Shown in pieces: positions 36,913-45,785 of a stretch of 64,000 bases of DNA. How positions within the stretch are numbered: position 1 is the first letter of the stretch; the number at the start of each line of letters is the position of its first letter. The notes under the pieces were generated by a model. The model ran no database searches. It was not told the origin of the DNA and saw nothing but the letters and a program-made list of their open reading frames with translations. This stretch comes from Maribacter algarum (ex Zhang et al. 2020) (GTDB lineage Bacteria; Bacteroidota; Bacteroidia; Flavobacteriales; Flavobacteriaceae). The translations under genes were made by a program, and so were the position numbers. The stretch spans positions 62,001 to 126,000 of the forward strand of contig NZ_VATY01000006.1 of assembly GCF_005885635.1 (NCBI RefSeq). Reading direction: 5' to 3'.

Positions 36913-38201
36913 TAATTACTAAAAAAATACAAGCGGGAGCACTCCAGTTTGTACTTTTTATAGGTGCAGTCGTAGCTGTTTTATTGGCTTCTTTTATGTT
37001 GCTGTCTTTTACGCATACCCATTTTGACAAAAAAACGGATGTCCTAATTTCTGTCATCAAAAGTGCAGATTTTGGCTTGGAATCTTCACTGAAAAAAGAA
37101 ATTCCTTTGGGTGGTTCTATTGAAATTTCAAATGAAAATGACCTAAACATTGGCATTACCGTACAACGGGATTTGTGGGGTGTTTTTGAAAAGCGAACGG
37201 TTACTACATCCCATGGAAATTCTAAATATGTAAAAACAGCCCTTATTGGTGGAAAAGATGAAGTAGAAATGCCTGCTCTTTATGTAAATGATAAGCAACG
37301 CCCAGTAATTATGGCAGGTAATGCAAAGATAACTGGGGATGCCTTTTTGCCAGCTCAGGGCATGAAAATGGGAAATATTATGGGTCTAATGTATAATCGA
37401 TCTTCACTTTTGTATGGTAGGCAAAGAAAGAGTGATTCACTATTACCAAAATTAAGTAGAGAACTTGAATCACAAATAACAAAACTGACGCGTTATGATT
37501 TCCGACCTGAAGGTGAAATCATAGATAACATTCCCAAAGAGGGAATAAAGAATTCATTTCAATCTCCAACTTTAATTATAAAGGATAGAGTTATTCGCTT
37601 AAAGAACACCAATTTAATTGGAAATATAATTGTTTCCGCATCCTATAAAATCATTGTCGAGGCGGATGCTAACCTTCAGGATGTCATCTTATTGGCTCCC
37701 GAAATTAGTATTGAAAATTGGGTAAAAGGACAATTTCAGGCAATAGCAACAAAATCAATAACTGTCGGAAAGAAATGTGAGTTGGCGTATCCGTCGGTTT
37801 TGGTTGTGAACAAAAAAGCAGCGTTGAACAATTCGGAAAATAACAGTTCTTCAGGTACTTTGAATACCCAACCGGCTATTTATATGGACTCTTATTCTTG
37901 GGTTGGTGGTATAGTAATGGCACTAGATGCTTCCACAAAACAACAATATGCCCCGCTTATTAAAATAGACCCGGATGCCAAAGTAGTTGGAGAAGTTTAC
38001 TGCAATAAGAATTTAGAGCTTAAGGGAGTAGTAACTGGAAATGTGAGCACAGATGGTTTTATAGCTCTGGAAGAAGGAAGTGTCTATCAAAACCACTTGT
38101 ACAATGGGCAAATTAATAGTAAAAATCTGGATACTTCTTATGCAGGACTTTTATTGGAATCTCGTGAGCAAAACAAAAAGGTGATGAAATGGCTCTATTG
38201 A
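36909..38201 (+). CDS. Large GspK-like minor pseudopilin with a beta-helix domain
   Basis: The 430-residue protein starts with a short leader ending in Gly and a pilin-like helix (ALQFVLFIGAVVAVLLASFM). It lacks the Glu at +5, as GspK does. GspK caps the pseudopilus tip and is the largest minor pseudopilin. Residues about 200-400 form regularly spaced short strands (VIRLKNTNLIGNIIVSA, IVEADANLQDVILLAPEISI, IKIDPDAKVVGEVYC, LELKGVVTGNVSTDGF) that read as a bactofilin- or right-handed beta-helix-like domain, not usual for GspK. It overlaps neighbours on both sides, so it belongs firmly to the secretion block. Confidence 0.65.
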   Translation: MIITKKIQAGALQFVLFIGAVVAVLLASFMLLSFTHTHFDKKTDVLISVIKSADFGLESSLKKEIPLGGSIEISNENDLNIGITVQRDLWGVFEKRTVTTSHGNSKYVKTALIGGKDEVEMPALYVNDKQRPVIMAGNAKITGDAFLPAQGMKMGNIMGLMYNRSSLLYGRQRKSDSLLPKLSRELESQITKLTRYDFRPEGEIIDNIPKEGIKNSFQSPTLIIKDRVIRLKNTNLIGNIIVSASYKIIVEADANLQDVILLAPEISIENWVKGQFQAIATKSITVGKKCELAYPSVLVVNKKAALNNSENNSSSGTLNTQPAIYMDSYSWVGGIVMALDASTKQQYAPLIKIDPDAKVVGEVYCNKNLELKGVVTGNVSTDGFIALEEGSVYQNHLYNGQINSKNLDTSYAGLLLESREQNKKVMKWLY

Positions 38202-38524
38202 AGAAAATAAAGGCATCCACTTTGATGGAAACTTTGGTGGCTACTGTATTGATAGTGGTCATTTTCATGATTTCCAGTATGATTATGAACAACCTTTTGG
38301 CCAATAACATAAAGCAGAATACTGAACTCGCGGAAGAACGTCTAAATGCCTTAGAATATCAAGTACTGAATAAGGGAATCAAACTACCGTATTACGAAGA
38401 TTTTGAATCATGGGAAATATCCATTTTCGAGCAAAAACAAGGGCAATATTCATTAGTGACTTTAGAAGCTGAACACACAGTTACAAAAGCTACAGTAACG
38501 AACTATATGACCAGTGAAGACTAA
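38189..38524 (+). CDS. Minor pseudopilin (GspI/J-like)
   Basis: The 111-residue protein has the pilin signature MALLKKIKASTLMETLVATV. Glu falls at +5 if cleavage follows Ala9. A single hydrophobic helix and a small soluble domain follow. It overlaps the preceding gene by 13 bp and the next pseudopilin by 11 bp. Which minor pseudopilin it matches (H, I or J) cannot be decided by eye. Confidence 0.78.
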   Translation: MALLKKIKASTLMETLVATVLIVVIFMISSMIMNNLLANNIKQNTELAEERLNALEYQVLNKGIKLPYYEDFESWEISIFEQKQGQYSLVTLEAEHTVTKATVTNYMTSED

Positions 38525-38990
38525 AAGAGGAAAAATACCAGGCTTTGCCATTCAAGAAATGATGGTGGTTCTTGCGATTACCGCTATTGTTGTGGGGATG
38601 GCTTTTTCCGTTTTGAATTTAGTCCAGAGACAGATGGGTAGCATTGAAGATATCTATGAAGTGAAGTTGGAGGCTAACAAATTGAGGCAATCCCTTTGGA
38701 TTGATTTCAATCGGTATTCCTATGTCAATTTTGATGAACGAAAAGGGCAATTATATTTCAGCAATGAGTTGGAAGAAAAGAATTATACAATCATTGAAGA
38801 CATGATTTTCACAGAGAAGGACACCTTCAATGTTCAATTGGAACATAAGGCATTTTACTTTAAAAATCATGAGAAGAAAATTGGCGAAATAGATGCTATT
38901 GAATTAAAAACAAGTAAAGAATCGGGGCACCAACAAATATTTGTTTTTAAGGATAACGCGCCAGCAACCTATATAAATCATAAGCCATGA
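38514..38990 (+). CDS. Minor pseudopilin (GspJ/H-like)
   Basis: This starts with GTG at 38514 and encodes 158 residues. It has a canonical prepilin site: the leader ends in PG, then FAIQEMMVVLAITAIV with Glu at +5. A soluble domain of about 120 residues follows. It overlaps the neighbours by 11 bp and 4 bp (ATGA), so the genes are translationally coupled. Confidence 0.8.
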   Translation: MKTKRGKIPGFAIQEMMVVLAITAIVVGMAFSVLNLVQRQMGSIEDIYEVKLEANKLRQSLWIDFNRYSYVNFDERKGQLYFSNELEEKNYTIIEDMIFTEKDTFNVQLEHKAFYFKNHEKKIGEIDAIELKTSKESGHQQIFVFKDNAPATYINHKP

Positions 38991-40126
38991 GCGGATTCAA
39001 ACTAGAACAAACCTTGCCCCAACAAAAACAGAAGGCCAATTCTGAAAAGGATTGGGTATCCGAACTTTTACAAAAGGAAATTTCGTTCGGGAAGTCCTTC
39101 GGAAACAAAAAGAAGGAAGATTTCTATTCCGAATTAGGTGTACTTTTAAAAGCGGGAATCAATTTAAAGGATGCCTTGGCTCTGATACAGGAAAACCAAA
39201 AGAAAGACAAACAAAAAGCCTTCTATGGTGAAATGGTAGAAGCCCTGGTATCTGGTCGTAGCTTTTTTGAACTTCTACAAGAACGACCTGAGTTTTCAGA
39301 ATACGAATACTACTCGGTAAAAATTGGCGAAGAAACAGGAACACTAACGCGAATCGTGGAAGAACTTGGAAAGTTCTATGAGCGAAAGAACGAGCAACGA
39401 AGAAGTCTGACAAATGCATTGACCTATCCGATTATTATTTTATGTACAGCCGTTCTTGTAGTCGTATTTATGCTACGAATGGTAGTACCTATGTTTGAAG
39501 ATATTTTTAATCAAAATGGTGTGGAGTTACCAGCAATTACTAGAATGGTAATCAATGCCTCCGATTTCATCAAAAACTACGGATGGTTGGTTTTAATCTC
39601 TTTGGGAACAATCATTGCACTTCGAAAAACCTTTTCTCAAAAACAATGGTTCAAACAAGGCAAGGATAAGCTGCTATTGAAAATACCTTACATAGGAAGT
39701 TTTATTAGTTCCGTTTACTTAGCGCAATTCACACAAGCAGTGGCATTATTGACCGCCTCAAAAGTGCCGATGCTAAATAGTATTCAGATGGTTAGAAAAA
39801 TGATTGATTTCTATCCGTTGAACGAGGCTCTGGACAAGGTTGAAAAAGGTGTCCTATCAGGAACAAGCTTAAACGCCAGTATGAAGGAAAGTAAAATCTT
39901 TGACAACAAAATGATATCCCTCGTCAAAGTAGCTGAAGAAACCAATCAGACGGAATATATCTTCGAAAGGCTCAATCAACAGTATGCGATTGAGGTACAA
40001 CAGAAATCAAAACTGCTTTCTACCCTTATGGAACCCTTGATTATTGTGGTTATTGGTCTTTTTGTTGGGGTGATATTGGTTTCTATGTATCTGCCGATGT
40101 TTAAGCTGAGTAGTGTGGTGGGATAA
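38987..40126 (+). CDS. gspF: Inner-membrane platform protein, GspF/PilC family
   Basis: The 379-residue protein has two T2SSF domains. The first is cytoplasmic (about 45-150, FYSELGVLLKAGINLKDALAL) and is followed by a membrane helix (about 145-170, IIILCTAVLVVVFML). A second membrane helix lies near 200, the second T2SSF domain at about 240-345 (FTQAVALLTASKVPMLNSIQM), and a final helix at about 350-375. GspF is the polytopic platform on which the ATPase acts. It completes the machine split over two operons, is the last gene of the plus-strand block, and is followed by a strong terminator. Confidence 0.93.
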   Translation: MSGFKLEQTLPQQKQKANSEKDWVSELLQKEISFGKSFGNKKKEDFYSELGVLLKAGINLKDALALIQENQKKDKQKAFYGEMVEALVSGRSFFELLQERPEFSEYEYYSVKIGEETGTLTRIVEELGKFYERKNEQRRSLTNALTYPIIILCTAVLVVVFMLRMVVPMFEDIFNQNGVELPAITRMVINASDFIKNYGWLVLISLGTIIALRKTFSQKQWFKQGKDKLLLKIPYIGSFISSVYLAQFTQAVALLTASKVPMLNSIQMVRKMIDFYPLNEALDKVEKGVLSGTSLNASMKESKIFDNKMISLVKVAEETNQTEYIFERLNQQYAIEVQQKSKLLSTLMEPLIIVVIGLFVGVILVSMYLPMFKLSSVVG

Positions 40127-40144
40127 ATGCAGTTAGAGATTTCA

Positions 40145-40187
40145 ACTCTTTACAAAAAGCGGATTTTGTAAAGAGTGCTGCTTTTTT
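40145..40187 (+). terminator. Terminator after gspF
   Basis: Perfect 13-bp arms (ACTCTTTACAAAA, 40145-40157, and its complement, 40164-40176) with a 6-nt loop are followed by GCTGC and seven T. This is a convincing intrinsic terminator closing the secretion operon. The same stem sequence recurs at 48336-48369. Confidence 0.8.
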
Positions 40188-40227
40188 TGATGTATATTCT
40201 AGGGAGGTCAACCCTAATTTTTAAAAC

Positions 40228-40368
40228 ATGGTCAAAAGGCGTAATGTAAAGAGTACTGAAAATAAGTCAACTAACGCTCATGAAAAAGAGAAAGACTATT
40301 TGAGTGATTCCGAAATAAAATTGTTCTTGGAGGCCTCTAAAAAGACCAGATACCCAAAACGACGCTAG
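40228..40368 (+). pseudogene. Integrase fragment (46 codons, truncated)
   Basis: A short ORF starting at ATG 40228 ends at TAG 40366-40368. Its C-terminal half (DYLSDSEIKLFLEASKKTRY) resembles the linker that begins the catalytic domain of tyrosine recombinases, just before the first active-site arginine. The catalytic part is missing. It is probably the remnant of an integrase and marks the junction between the secretion region and the defence-like region. Confidence 0.45.
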
Positions 40369-40935
40369 CTTACATACAATTAGGCTATGAATTGGTTTAA
40401 ATACCCAATAACTTATTGCTATTTGATATAACGTCAAATTATGATTCTTTTTCTGAATCATAATGTCTTGCATTATGACACTTTGCTTGGGTAAAGCAAA
40501 GTATTTGGTACTACAGCTCCTTTAAATTTTTCTTCTAAAAAGTTTCTTCAAAAAAGGTAATGGAACACTTATTAACTTACCGACGGCAGGAGGGAGGGCA
40601 ATGTGTGTGGAATGGTATTTTACTACAAATACAAATCAGTTACGGAAAACCGTAATTGGATTCTTGTTAATTTTTACTACATTTAATTACCTCAAAAGTT
40701 TGCTTCTTACCATTTAATTCCCCAATGGTAAAAATACTCAGGAAAGGGTATTTTATTTAACTTTAAGAATAAAGAAAAAGATAAGTCGATAATGACCGTT
40801 AAAGCTTTTCTTGATAAACCAATTTCCCACTTGCCCCCGCAAACCCATATAATGAATTAAAATAGGGCTTTGGGCCTTAATACTAAAGCAAAATAATCAG
40901 TAATATAACAAATAGAAAAGACTTATTTAAACGTC
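40369..40935. other. Gap with first copy of the 155-bp repeat
   Basis: Apart from the repeat at 40461-40615 and a near-palindrome (TCATAATG/CATTATGA around 40458-40478), no gene, RNA or clear promoter was found. The stretch after 40616 is AT-rich, with broken short frames, and leads to the mechanosensitive channel gene. Confidence 0.5.
40461..40615. repeat. 155-bp direct repeat, copy A
   Basis: This is similar along its whole length to 42061-42216. It starts with TAATGTCTTG, contains an 8-bp hairpin (CTTTGCTT/AAGCAAAG) and ends with AATGTGTGTGGAATGG. The two copies lie exactly 1600 bp apart and frame the MscS gene. They are diverged mainly in the middle. Confidence 0.8.
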
Positions 40936-41958
40936 ATGGATATAGACCTTAATGCACTAAAGCCAACTTTAATACTCGCTATTACTGTAATAGTTATTAT
41001 GGCAACTTACTATTGTTTTTCTTGGATAGAAAGAAGAAAATTATGGCCGGGGTCCGTGAAGTACATTATATCAATTATAATAGCTATTGGAGGCGTTATG
41101 TTATTTGTTGCTTCGCTCGAACTTACAAATGAAGAGCAAATATTACAATACTTGACTTTAATTGTCACCGCTGGAATAACGATTAGTTCTACAAGCATTT
41201 TAGGCAATCTAATAGCAGGAATAGTTAATTCATCTATGAAACGATTTAAAAAAGGAGATTATGTGATTATTGATAAACAATACCAAGGGATAGTTACTGA
41301 GTTAAAACCATTTCATGTAACCATTCAAACGGATGACAGTAATTTTGTTACGGTACCTAATCTTCAGATTATAAGAAACCCCATAAAGCGTGTTCGAAAA
41401 ACAAACATTCATGTTGATACAATAGTTTCCTTAGGTTATGATGTCTATAAAGACAAAGTAAAGGAAACATTGAAAATGGCGGCGTTCAACGTAGGACTGA
41501 AAGATCCTTTTGTCCGCATTGTCGAACTTGGGGATTACTCTATTTCGTATAAGATTCTTGGACTTTGGGATGATAATATGGAGCTGGGTAAAATGACATC
41601 CGTACTCAATGAAAGTGTAATTGATGAACTTCACAGGGAGAATATTGAAATTGTATCTCCTGCTTTTATGAACCAAAGAAGATTAGATAGAGGTCAAAGT
41701 ATAATTCCAACGCGTGAATTATTAACTTTTTCCAGACATAATGATGGAAAAGAACCCGTGGTATTTGATGTGGGAAAAATATCACAAGAAATACAAATAC
41801 TTACAGAAGAGAAAGAAGCTATTGAGTCGAAACTTAAAGATAAAAATCGGACTATTGACGATTATCTGATTGCACTATATAGGCAGAGTGTTAAAACTAA
41901 AGAGGATAAGCTTAAAAATCTTGAAAGTGAATTAAAACGTATTGATAATGAGTTGTGA
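40936..41958 (+). CDS. MscS-family mechanosensitive channel
   Basis: The 340-residue protein has three N-terminal membrane helices (about 10-30, 42-62 and 70-95). The pore-lining helix and beta domain typical of MscS follow: ISSTSILGNLIAGIVN, RFKKGDYVIID, VTIQTDDSNFVTVPN. A C-terminal coiled coil of about 60 residues (after about 280) is unusual for a minimal MscS. It would be an inner-membrane channel gating on tension or ligand. The gene stands alone between two copies of a 155-bp repeat, beside a NACHT gene, so it could be a defence-linked effector rather than a housekeeping osmotic valve (inference). Confidence 0.9.
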   Translation: MDIDLNALKPTLILAITVIVIMATYYCFSWIERRKLWPGSVKYIISIIIAIGGVMLFVASLELTNEEQILQYLTLIVTAGITISSTSILGNLIAGIVNSSMKRFKKGDYVIIDKQYQGIVTELKPFHVTIQTDDSNFVTVPNLQIIRNPIKRVRKTNIHVDTIVSLGYDVYKDKVKETLKMAAFNVGLKDPFVRIVELGDYSISYKILGLWDDNMELGKMTSVLNESVIDELHRENIEIVSPAFMNQRRLDRGQSIIPTRELLTFSRHNDGKEPVVFDVGKISQEIQILTEEKEAIESKLKDKNRTIDDYLIALYRQSVKTKEDKLKNLESELKRIDNEL

Positions 41959-42060
41959 CCATTCGTTTTGTATAAAACCTAACCAGTTTACTCGGCTGCA
42001 TAGTTTCTCTTTGGCAATATGAAAAGCTTACCGGAGTTTTTCATATTGTAATGTGTACTA

Positions 42061-42216
42061 TAATGTCTTGGATTATAACACTTTGCTTGGGTAAAGCAAA
42101 GTATTTGGCCCTAATCTCCTTTAAATTCTTCTTCTTAAAAGCTTCTTCTACAAGAATAATGGAACACTTATTATGCGATACGACGGTAGGAGGGGAGTGT
42201 AATGTGTGTGGAATGG
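42061..42216. repeat. 155-bp direct repeat, copy B
   Basis: This is the second copy of the repeat seen at 40461-40615. It ends 2 bp before the stop codon of the convergent NACHT gene. It contains the CTTTGCTT/AAGCAAAG hairpin and the same GTGTGTGGAATGG end. Confidence 0.8.
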
Positions 42217-42218
42217 AT

Positions 42219-45200
42219 TTATTCAATAAACTCCAATGCTACTTTCTTTGCTTCTCTAAAGTTAAAAGGTGTTGATTTTGAGCTAATATATGCACCTTTA
42301 GAATCATCAATTAGTAAATTAATAAAGAACAAATCCGATTTACTTTTCTCAAGTGATTTTTTAATATCCAATAACACTTTCTGTACTTTCTTAAAATCAG
42401 TTTCCCCTGAAGATAGATTCATTATGAGGCTTCTATAAAATTCTTTATAATAACTAGATTCAAACTCGTCAAGTTCTTCATTGTATATCAAATAATAAAT
42501 ATTAAATAAATCTTTAAAAGGTTTTACTCCTTTATAATTAGAAAACTTAATGGAATGCATTGGATAAGGTTTGTTAGCAGCTAAACCCTCAATCATATAT
42601 TTATAAGCCATAACGTGGTTTTGTTCTATTAAAATTGCGAACGCATCAGTTCTAAACCGTTCTTTTTTGTTTTCCAAATATTGAAGAGCCTTTTGAGTGC
42701 CAAATTCCTTTTCAAAATCAAGTTTAAGCATTAGGTGTATAGAAGCCCAATAGATATAACTTTCGTCATCAACACATAATTCTAATAAAATCTCTTTATC
42801 GTTGGCCTTGATTACATATTCTTCAAGACTAGTCCTTTCATTAAAAAAAGACTCCCCTGTTAAAAGATACTTTCGAATACTTTGATAAGAGTCTTTTAAA
42901 TTATATTTCAATGCGTATTCAAAATGCTTGATTTTTGATAAGCCTAAAAGCTTGCTATCATTTATATTATCAACAATTTGTTTATCAAACAATTCATCAT
43001 TACCAATCAGCTCTTTTAGATAGTTAAAGCTATCATCCAATACACCACTTTTATCCATCTCATAAAATTCGATACTTTTCAATAAAAAATCTTGCGGCAA
43101 TTTAAATCCAAATACTTTTTGAAAATAAAATATCACGTCAACCTTCTTATAATTGTTTTTTATGAAGTGAAATGAGGTTGGGCCTGAAGATTTTGCAATA
43201 GCATCAAAATCAGTATTTTCTGCTGATGAAAGAGACCAATCATAGATAAAATTTTTCTGTTTATCAGAAATTATAAGCTTTCTACCATTATTCTGGTATT
43301 TTTCTATTGTCTTTCTAATTCTATCAACAATATTGAAGTTATCCCTCAAAATGATTTCCTTAACCTCTTCAAAAGATAAAACACTTTCATTTCGAGAATA
43401 GGAAATATTATCTAGAATACTTAGTGAGACATCAATTTCATTTCCATGTCCATTTTGGTCATACCAATCTCTTCTTAGTTCATTTAGTCTTGCTCTGGTA
43501 AGTCTATTTTCGTTGAGTTTGAAAATTCTTTCTATATTTTTGATAAGTCTTTTTTTGTCAAAAAGGATATCAAAATTATCTTGAGTATGTTGTTTGTATT
43601 CTTCTTGATATTGAACAAACTGTTCTTCTGTAACAACTGGTTCTTTAAATTTAACACCTCTATCTTCCATTAAATTATTAAACATGACGGCTAGTTTTCT
43701 TTTACCTGCATTGCCAATGTTATTGCGATAATACTCAATTTCTTGATGGGATATGTTTTTTTTCAATAATAGATTAACTAGGTCCGAGATATTATCTTCT
43801 TGAATAAATTGTGATATAAAATATCTACTGTCTCCGGGTTCAGTACTATTTATTAAATAATCTATAGCATCTTTTTCTTTGTTACTAGCAATAATTATTT
43901 TTTTAACAATAGAATCATGTCTTAAGAAACGGTAATTGTCCTTTATCCTTGAAAGTAGATTAATTAAAAAACTTTGCTCGTCTTTAATGAAGTTTACACA
44001 TTTATCAAGTAATCCTGGTTCAAAATCATTTGAATAGGCTGGCCTTATTTCATTATTAAAATAGCAAGATATTATATCGATAAAATTGTTAGAATCTTTG
44101 AGACGTAAAATAAGTTTGTTTAAGACAAACCTATTACCTCTTAGAACTTCGTCAGGAACAACTCTTTCTTTTAAATTGTTAATCAACAGATACTCATGTT
44201 TTATGAATTCATAATACTTATCAATATCAGTTTTTTCAGAAATAAGATATAACAAGCTGTTATTCAATTGCTTATGTGTTTCTTTTTTAAAAAGATTATA
44301 AATGTCCGTCATTAATGATTCATCATCGGAGACCAAGTTGTGCTTTTGTATAATTCGGATAATTTCAGATTTCGCACTCATAGGGAAATCTTCTAATTTC
44401 AGATGTCTCAAAAGAAATAACTTTAGCTTTCCTCGGTCAAAAGAAGATTCTGAAAAGAAGTTCAGCAATTTCAAAGCTGAGAATAAAACTCTCTCATGAT
44501 AAATTGGATAGGTGGATATTTTATCTAATAAGTAATCAACATTTTCCTTGAAATCTCCAAAATCGGCTATCTCACTTACTTCAAAGGCTCTATTTGTACT
44601 AATCCATAATGTTTTTTTAATACATTCTTCCTCGAAATATTCTTGAAAAGCTCTAATTCTAACTTCTTTAGATAGTCTATTGGAATCAGATTTAAATAAT
44701 AGCTCTATTTGATTTGCCTTAATCCAATTCAATAGCTCCTCATAATCTGAATCATTGACATCCATAATATCAAGTAAAAAGGTGAGAGAATTAAATAATG
44801 AAGGATGAATAAAATTTGTCTCTTCAATTCTAATAAAATCGAGTATCTCAGTAAAATCCTTATCTACTAATGATTTTGCAACAAAATATTCCTGTATTTG
44901 TCTATGTATGAATCCCCAATAATTAGAATCTTCATTCTTAATGATAAAAGGGTTTTCGATAAAGTTGTCATATTCATCCCCAATTGCACTGTAAAGTTCC
45001 TCATCTGTCGTATAATTCTTTTGCATCAACTCATTAATCAATGAAAGCATCTTTAATAGCTTAATTGATTTTGGTTTGTTAAGAACTGTCCTTTTAATAA
45101 CTTTAGACTTATGATTATCTAAAGCTTTGGACACATATAATTCCCAAATTTGAGATATATTCTGTGGCAACTTACCGTTATCGCCATAGTACTCAGCGAA

Positions 45201-45785
45201 TAGGTTAAGAAAAAAAGGAGTATCAATATTCTCGAAGAACTTCTCCTCTAAATTCTTTATACCAAACTTTTTTTCTAAGATTGACCTAGCTTGCCTAATA
45301 TTTATGGATTTTAATATAAAAGGTTGAAAATCTGTTATTTGAGCTAAATACTTACTATAAATATTTGTTCTACAACTCACTACATATTTGATACTTCTAT
45401 TTTTATTCTTTGAAATAAAATTTTCGAACCCAGATATGAAATCTTGAATGTCCGCAATTTCATCAAGCCCATCAAGTATAAAGATAACCTGAGGAAATAT
45501 TATCCAATCATCGTTGTTTATTAGTTCTTCAAAAGAAATGTTCTTTCTATAATATTTTAAATTGATTAAAAATGGTATAATACCTGTGCCTTCTTTTTCT
45601 TTCCAAAGCAAGTCAAAAAGCACGTTTAATTCAGTAGTTTTACCTACACCAGGATTTCCAAGGAGAATTATTTTATCAAAAGACATGATAGCCTTCCTCA
45701 AAGTAATATCGTTCTCATTATCATTGTAAGAATCAATATCGGTACCGCTATATTTGGTTATATGTCTTTCTTCGTAAAACTCCAT
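42219..45785 (-). CDS. NACHT-family STAND NTPase with long C-terminal helical region
   Basis: The 1188-residue protein begins with only ~38 residues before the NTPase: Walker A GNPGVGKTT (43-51), Walker B IFILDGLDE (101-109) in the NACHT form, and a sensor-like VVSCRT (135-140). After a winged-helix-like region (to about 320) the remaining ~850 residues look helical and repeat-rich (HEAT/ARM-like), suited to ligand sensing. No enzymatic effector is fused. The ATG directly abuts the stop of the phosphoesterase gene, so that enzyme is the likely partner. NACHT/STAND proteins act as intracellular sensors that oligomerise on a trigger, several in phage defence. The stretch is markedly AT-rich. 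Confidence 0.88.
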   Translation of the reverse strand: MEFYEERHITKYSGTDIDSYNDNENDITLRKAIMSFDKIILLGNPGVGKTTELNVLFDLLWKEKEGTGIIPFLINLKYYRKNISFEELINNDDWIIFPQVIFILDGLDEIADIQDFISGFENFISKNKNRSIKYVVSCRTNIYSKYLAQITDFQPFILKSINIRQARSILEKKFGIKNLEEKFFENIDTPFFLNLFAEYYGDNGKLPQNISQIWELYVSKALDNHKSKVIKRTVLNKPKSIKLLKMLSLINELMQKNYTTDEELYSAIGDEYDNFIENPFIIKNEDSNYWGFIHRQIQEYFVAKSLVDKDFTEILDFIRIEETNFIHPSLFNSLTFLLDIMDVNDSDYEELLNWIKANQIELLFKSDSNRLSKEVRIRAFQEYFEEECIKKTLWISTNRAFEVSEIADFGDFKENVDYLLDKISTYPIYHERVLFSALKLLNFFSESSFDRGKLKLFLLRHLKLEDFPMSAKSEIIRIIQKHNLVSDDESLMTDIYNLFKKETHKQLNNSLLYLISEKTDIDKYYEFIKHEYLLINNLKERVVPDEVLRGNRFVLNKLILRLKDSNNFIDIISCYFNNEIRPAYSNDFEPGLLDKCVNFIKDEQSFLINLLSRIKDNYRFLRHDSIVKKIIIASNKEKDAIDYLINSTEPGDSRYFISQFIQEDNISDLVNLLLKKNISHQEIEYYRNNIGNAGKRKLAVMFNNLMEDRGVKFKEPVVTEEQFVQYQEEYKQHTQDNFDILFDKKRLIKNIERIFKLNENRLTRARLNELRRDWYDQNGHGNEIDVSLSILDNISYSRNESVLSFEEVKEIILRDNFNIVDRIRKTIEKYQNNGRKLIISDKQKNFIYDWSLSSAENTDFDAIAKSSGPTSFHFIKNNYKKVDVIFYFQKVFGFKLPQDFLLKSIEFYEMDKSGVLDDSFNYLKELIGNDELFDKQIVDNINDSKLLGLSKIKHFEYALKYNLKDSYQSIRKYLLTGESFFNERTSLEEYVIKANDKEILLELCVDDESYIYWASIHLMLKLDFEKEFGTQKALQYLENKKERFRTDAFAILIEQNHVMAYKYMIEGLAANKPYPMHSIKFSNYKGVKPFKDLFNIYYLIYNEELDEFESSYYKEFYRSLIMNLSSGETDFKKVQKVLLDIKKSLEKSKSDLFFINLLIDDSKGAYISSKSTPFNFREAKKVALEFIE

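Noticed and set aside
8816-40126. Calling the secretion genes a retractile type IV pilus
   Set aside because: Only one assembly ATPase, a GspG-like calcium loop and a GspK-like tip are seen, with no PilT. A T2SS-like pseudopilus fits better, though a non-retracting pilus cannot be excluded.
42051-42438. Short plus-strand ORFs over repeat copy B and the NACHT 3' end
   Set aside because: They overlap each other, a non-coding repeat and the antisense of a large gene; no recognisable protein features.
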